Source: CAZBDU01 sp964490725
GTDB taxonomy: Bacteria; Spirochaetota; Spirochaetia; SZUA-6; DRHE01
DNA length: 9,654 bases
Direction of reading: 5' to 3'
NCBI GenBank assembly: GCA_964490725.1
Contig: CAZBDU010000144.1
Coordinates: 1 to 9,654 of the forward strand
In this document: positions 6,995 through 9,654 of the stretch, one piece after another
Numbering within the stretch: position 1 is the first letter of the stretch
Layout of the letters: every line of letters starts with the position of its first letter
Made by a program: the position numbers and the translations under genes
Notes under the pieces: model-generated
Told to the model about the DNA's origin: nothing
The model's input: only the letters and a program-made list of their open reading frames with translations
Database searches by the model: none

Positions 6995-7304
6995 TGCGAA
7001 AGGATGAAACGTTTTGGATGGGCGTTAAGGGCGCCGTGAGCTCCGGTGCGGAGTGTGCGGCGGTCCCGACCGTTATAGCCGGAGCCCCGGCACCTGCCAT
7101 AGCAGATTCAAGAAACGTGCCATTCCCAGGAAAGAAATCTGCCTAATTCTTAATTAACTACTGGGTAGACAATTAAGAGAAATCCGCACCCCGGTGCCGG
7201 CCGCGGCTCCCTGGACCGCCCGGGGGTCCGGGTTACGTTTGTGATCGAATGAATTACAGGATTGTGATCCGGGCTGGCTGGAGCCCCCCGGCCGGCCGCA
7301 CCGT
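6995..7304. other. Non-coding convergent intergenic region
   Basis: No convincing gene is seen in this 310-base stretch. It contains several short GC stem-loops: CTCCG/CGGAG and CGGT/ACCG between about 7038 and 7073, GCCGG/CCGGC near 7079-7092, and GGACC/GGTCC near 7213-7229. It also contains an AT-rich island at about 7095-7180 with repeats, listed separately. If the PhoH message ends at the terminator at 6954-6994, this whole stretch is its 3' untranslated region; a small RNA on the minus strand is an untested alternative. Confidence 0.5.
7134..7187. repeat. AT-rich imperfect palindrome flanked by near-identical 9-mers
   Basis: TCTTAATT (7148-7155) and its complement AATTAAGA (7171-7178) enclose a second short inverted repeat, CTAC (7158-7161) and GTAG (7165-7168), around a TGG tip, with a two-by-two mismatch between the stems. 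On either side lie GAAATCTGC (7134-7142) and GAAATCCGC (7179-7187), a direct repeat with one change. GCAGATT at 7102-7108 is an exact inverted copy of AATCTGC at 7136-7142. The role is unknown: it could be a protein-binding site, an RNA stem in the PhoH 3' region, or the remnant of a small element. Confidence 0.5.
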
Positions 7305-8609
7305 TCAGAGCAGCTCCGCCGCCAGCTCGGCCAGGGGGCTTCGCTCCGAGCGCTCCAGGGTGATGTGGCCGAAGATCCTCTGCCCCTTCAGGGCCTCTAC
7401 CAGGAAGGTCAGGCCGTTGGAGTTGGCGTCCAGATAGGGGGAGTCGATCTGGTAGGGGTCCCCGGTGAGCACCACCTTGGTCCCCGTGCCTGCCCGGCTG
7501 ACCACGGTCTTCACCTCGTGGGGGGAGAGGTTCTGGGCCTCGTCGATGATGATGAACTGGTCCGGCAGGGAGCGGCCCCGGATGTATGTGAGCGCCTCCA
7601 CCTCGATGAGACGGCGGTCGATGAGCTGATCCACGGTGAGGCTGCTGAGCTTGCGGTCCACGCTGAGGATGTACTCCAGGTTGTCGAACACCGGCTGCAT
7701 CCAGTTGTAGAGCTTGTCCATCTTGTCGCCCGGCAGGTAGCCGATGTCCTTGCCCATCGGGATCACCGGCCTGCCCACCAGCACGCGGGCGTAGCGTTCG
7801 TCGGCGAACACCGATTTCAGCCCCGCCGCCAGGGCCAGGAGGGTTTTGCCCGTGCCGGCCTTCCCCACCAGCGTCACCAGGGAAATGGAGTCGTCCAGCA
7901 GGAGGTTCAGGGCCATGGTCTGCTCGCGGTTGAGGGGCTTGATGCCGCTCGCCTGGGTGATCCGCTTCACGTGGCGGAGGCTGCGCGTGTCGGCGTCGTA
8001 GCGGGTCAGGGCCACCTCGCCGCTCTTGGCCTCCTTCAGGGCCACGAACTCGTTGGCCACCAGCGTCTCGTTCCATCCCACCAGGCCCTTCTCATGGAGG
8101 GCCTCCAGGGTCTCCCGGGAGGCGTCGATCTCGATGTGCCCCCGGTACAGGGTGTGGATGTTGACCTTCTGTTTTTCGTAGTCCACCGCCTTGATGCCCA
8201 GGGCCGTGGCCTTCAGGCGGGCGTTGATGTCCTTGGAGACGAAGAAAACCCGCCTGCCCGCCTGCTGCAGGGCGTGAGCGGTCATCAGGATCCTGTTGTC
8301 GGTCCGGTACGGCTCCAGGTCGGGGGGGAGCTCGCTGTCCGTGGAGCGCGACAGCTCGACCCTCAGCACCGAGCCGTTGTCCATCTTCACGCCTTCCTGG
8401 AGGCTTCCCTTGCTGGAGACCTCGTCCAGGATGCGGATGGTCTCGCGGGCGTTGCGCCCGCGCTCGTCGCGGCTCTTCTTGAGATTGTCCAGCTCCTCCA
8501 GCACCCACATGGGAATGACGATCTCGTTGTCCCGGAAGGAAAAGATGGCATCCGGTCGGTGTATGAATACGTTGGTGTCGATGACGAAGGTCTTGATGGG
8601 TCCGCTCAT
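7305..8609 (-). CDS. PIN domain-PhoH ATPase fusion protein
   Basis: The 434-residue protein has two domains. An N-terminal PIN nuclease domain (about 5-150) shows the acidic metal-binding residues in VIDTNVF (Asp11), LEEL (Glu38/39), TDNRIL (Asp104) and SKDINAR (Asp127). A C-terminal PhoH P-loop ATPase (about 220-434) has Walker A GKAGTGKT (249-256), Walker B FIIIDEAQN (Asp356, Glu357) and LTGDPYQID (about 382-389). This is the PhoH2-type architecture, for which coupled RNA unwinding and cleavage have been reported in some bacteria; the physiological target here is unknown. All PIN acidic positions I can identify are present, so the nuclease looks intact. I chose ATG 8609 because GGAG lies five bases upstream and the protein then opens directly into the PIN strand. 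An in-frame ATG at 8654 would add 15 residues that do not look like part of the domain. The gene is divergent from the nitrilase gene. Confidence 0.92.
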   Translation of the reverse strand: MSGPIKTFVIDTNVFIHRPDAIFSFRDNEIVIPMWVLEELDNLKKSRDERGRNARETIRILDEVSSKGSLQEGVKMDNGSVLRVELSRSTDSELPPDLEPYRTDNRILMTAHALQQAGRRVFFVSKDINARLKATALGIKAVDYEKQKVNIHTLYRGHIEIDASRETLEALHEKGLVGWNETLVANEFVALKEAKSGEVALTRYDADTRSLRHVKRITQASGIKPLNREQTMALNLLLDDSISLVTLVGKAGTGKTLLALAAGLKSVFADERYARVLVGRPVIPMGKDIGYLPGDKMDKLYNWMQPVFDNLEYILSVDRKLSSLTVDQLIDRRLIEVEALTYIRGRSLPDQFIIIDEAQNLSPHEVKTVVSRAGTGTKVVLTGDPYQIDSPYLDANSNGLTFLVEALKGQRIFGHITLERSERSPLAELAAELL

Positions 8610-8636
8610 TGCTGCTCCGGGCTCGATTCTACTCAC

Positions 8637-8651
8637 AACGGCCAGGCCGTT
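8637..8651. promoter_or_regulatory. Perfect 15-bp palindrome between divergent PhoH and nitrilase genes
   Basis: AACGGCC (8637-8643) and GGCCGTT (8645-8651) are exact complements around one base. The right arm runs into the -35 box of the nitrilase promoter and the whole site lies about 28 bases upstream of the PhoH gene ATG. It could be a repressor site for one or both genes, or a hairpin in the PhoH leader. No regulator gene for it is visible in the window. Confidence 0.5.
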
Positions 8652-8678
8652 CACACTACAATGACTATACCGTATAAT
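8650..8678 (+). promoter_or_regulatory. Near-consensus sigma70 promoter of the nitrilase gene
   Basis: TTCACA (8650-8655, five of six matches to TTGACA) is followed after exactly 17 bases by a perfect TATAAT (8673-8678). The predicted start near 8685 gives a leader of about 17 bases holding the ribosome site GAGGAG (8688-8693). The AT-rich box stands out strongly from the surrounding GC-rich sequence. No equally good promoter was found for the leftward PhoH gene, although TATAGT (8664-8669 on the minus strand) could be its -10. Confidence 0.75.
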
Positions 8679-8701
8679 GCCACACCCGAGGAGACCCGAG
8701 G

Positions 8702-9490
8702 ATGCGTGTTGCCTTCTTCCAGTTTGCCCCGCTGTTCGGCCGGACCCGCGACAACGCGGAACGGATGGCCCGGGCCGTGGAGGACTCTCATGCGGACCTG
8801 GTGGTGATGCCGGAGCTCGCCACCAGTGGCTACCTGTTCACAGAACCTTCCGAGGTCGGCGCTGCGGCCGAGGAGGTGCCCGGGCCCACCACGGAGCTGC
8901 TCCAGGAGGCGGCGGCCGCAGCGGGCTGCCACGTGGCCGTGGGGTTGCCGGAGCGCCAGGGAGACCGGATCTACAACAGCGCCGTGCTGGTGGGCCCTGA
9001 AGGGGTGTCGGGGGTCTACCGCAAGGTGCACCTGTTCTTCGAGGAGAAGATCTACTTCAGCCCCGGGGACCGGGGCTTCCCGCTCTTCGAGGTCGGCGGG
9101 GTCAAGGTGGGGCTCCTGGTGTGCTTCGACCACCTGTTCCCCGAAGCGGCCCGCACCCTGGCCCTGCAGGGGGCGCAGGTGATCTGTCACCCTTCGAACC
9201 TGGTGCTGCCGGAGTACGGCCAGCTCACCACCCGGGTGCGCTCGATAGAGAACCGCCTCTTCTGGGTGCTCTGCAACCGCAGCGGTTCGGAGAGTCGTGG
9301 CGGGAGGACCCTGCGCTACACAGGCGTGAGCCAGATCACCGCGCCGGACGGGCAGGTGCTGGTGCAGGCCGGGGAGACGGGGGAGGCGCTCGAGGTGGCC
9401 GAGATCGACCCGGCGCGGGCCTCCAACAAGCGGGTCACCGAGCGGAACGACGTGTTTGCGGACCGGCGCCCCGACACCTACCGGCTCTGA
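8702..9490 (+). CDS. Nitrilase/omega-amidase-superfamily carbon-nitrogen hydrolase
   Basis: The 262-residue protein is a complete single-domain nitrilase-superfamily enzyme. The catalytic triad is visible as Glu38 in MPELATSGY, Lys108 in YRKVHLF and Cys141 in VCFDHLFPEAAR. The additional conserved acidic position falls at Glu114/115. Family members hydrolyse amides, carbamoyl groups or nitriles through a cysteine thioester in the cytoplasm. The substrate cannot be assigned; omega-amidase (clearing alpha-ketoglutaramate), N-carbamoyl hydrolase and plain aliphatic amidase roles are all open. PGDRGFPLFEV and RSIENRLFWVLCNRSG are further family landmarks. ATG 8702 is preceded by GAGGAG eight bases upstream and by a strong promoter. 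A short direct repeat (ACCCGAGG at 8684-8691 and 8694-8701) covers the ribosome site. The gene ends 27 bases before the stop of a convergent partial gene. Confidence 0.92.
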   Translation: MRVAFFQFAPLFGRTRDNAERMARAVEDSHADLVVMPELATSGYLFTEPSEVGAAAEEVPGPTTELLQEAAAAAGCHVAVGLPERQGDRIYNSAVLVGPEGVSGVYRKVHLFFEEKIYFSPGDRGFPLFEVGGVKVGLLVCFDHLFPEAARTLALQGAQVICHPSNLVLPEYGQLTTRVRSIENRLFWVLCNRSGSESRGGRTLRYTGVSQITAPDGQVLVQAGETGEALEVAEIDPARASNKRVTERNDVFADRRPDTYRL

Positions 9491-9517
9491 GGTCCGTCGG
9501 GGCCTCGAGGCGGGGCC

Positions 9518-9654
9518 TCAGCATTTCTCGGCCAGAAGGGGAGGCTCCTCGGAGGTGGGCTCCTCGGAGGTGGGCTCCTCGTGCGGGCCTGGCCCCCGGG
9601 CCGGGGCGGGCTCCCGGGCCGGCGAGCCCTGCGCGGCCCCTGCAGGAGCTGGCG
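9518..9654 (-). CDS. Probable C-terminal tail of an unidentified protein (5' part outside window)
   Basis: The minus-strand frame ending in TGA at 9520-9518 is open to the window edge, giving about 44 residues. They are rich in Ala, Pro, Gly and Glu and end EEPTSEEPTSEEPP then LLAEKC. The 5-residue unit EEPTS is repeated in frame by a 15-base DNA repeat, which suggests a disordered acidic tail. Protein identity cannot be guessed from it. The gene would be convergent with the nitrilase gene. Short length and low complexity keep the call tentative; the whole stretch might instead be non-coding. Confidence 0.5.
   Translation of the reverse strand, partial: PAPAGAAQGSPAREPAPARGPGPHEEPTSEEPTSEEPPLLAEKC
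9543..9580 (-). repeat. 15-bp tandem repeat, about 2.5 copies
   Basis: Read on the minus strand, GAGGAGCCCACCTCC occurs twice in a row (9580-9566 and 9565-9551), followed by a partial third copy (9550-9543). The unit is a multiple of three and encodes EEPTS in the open frame. Such repeats change length by replication slippage without breaking the frame. Confidence 0.85.

Noticed and set aside
7004..7039. 11-codon frame beginning MKRFGW after the aminotransferase
   Set aside because: No spaced ribosome site, no run of a single amino acid codon typical of leader peptides, and no gene downstream on that strand that it could control.
7239..7269. Direct repeat TTGTGATC (7239-7246 and 7262-7269) just past the PhoH stop
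   Set aside because: Only an 8-base match with no symmetry or linked promoter; could easily be chance.
7365..8807. 480-codon plus-strand open frame opposite the PhoH gene
   Set aside because: Val/Gly/His-rich shadow; it also runs across the promoter region and into the nitrilase gene.
9499..9519. GGGGCCTC direct repeat and CCTCGAGG palindrome in the nitrilase 3' gap as a terminator
   Set aside because: The dyad is too short and there is no T run on either strand.

Overview
The window is a GC-rich stretch of bacterial chromosome with tightly packed genes on both strands. It looks Gram-negative: one gene encodes a secreted beta-barrel of the omptin outer-membrane protease family, ending in the usual terminal phenylalanine. 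Promoters with sigma70-like -35/-10 boxes and purine-rich ribosome sites are visible. I cannot fix the phylum. Spirochaetota is a weak guess from the mix of ankyrin, ROK, Gfo/Idh/MocA and PIN-PhoH genes. No mobile element, CRISPR array, rRNA or tRNA was seen.

Layout, left to right. (1) About 3-497 (+): the 3' end of an ankyrin-repeat protein cut by the window edge. (2) 544-1497 (+): an omptin-like protease with all four catalytic positions of OmpT present. (3) 1494-2963 (+): a tagaturonate reductase (UxaB) / mannitol-dehydrogenase-family enzyme. It has no ATG, GTG or TTG start before its conserved core and seems to begin at a CTG overlapping the omptin stop. (4) 3024-4247 (-): a ROK-family repressor, convergent with (3). 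(5) 4312-6948 (+): a two-gene operon divergent from the repressor, encoding a Gfo/Idh/MocA NAD(P)-dependent oxidoreductase and a class III PLP aminotransferase with directly abutting reading frames. (6) 6949-7304: a non-coding stretch with a strong intrinsic terminator facing left and a small AT-rich repeat cluster. (7) 7305-8609 (-): a PIN-PhoH ATPase. (8) 8702-9490 (+): a nitrilase-superfamily amidohydrolase behind a near-consensus promoter, divergent from (7). (9) 9518-9654 (-): probably the C-terminal tail of a further protein, low-complexity and with a 5-residue tandem repeat.

The most coherent unit is the repressor plus the oxidoreductase/aminotransferase pair. Between them lies a perfect 8-bp inverted repeat (5-bp spacer) covering the -10 box of the operon promoter and also touching a possible promoter of the repressor. 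This reads as a sugar-responsive switch over a dehydrogenase/aminotransferase module acting on a keto- or amino-sugar or cyclitol; the substrate cannot be read from the sequence. The neighbouring uronate reductase suggests a carbohydrate-catabolism neighbourhood but has no visible copy of the operator. The other genes (ankyrin, omptin, PIN-PhoH, nitrilase) look like independent neighbours.
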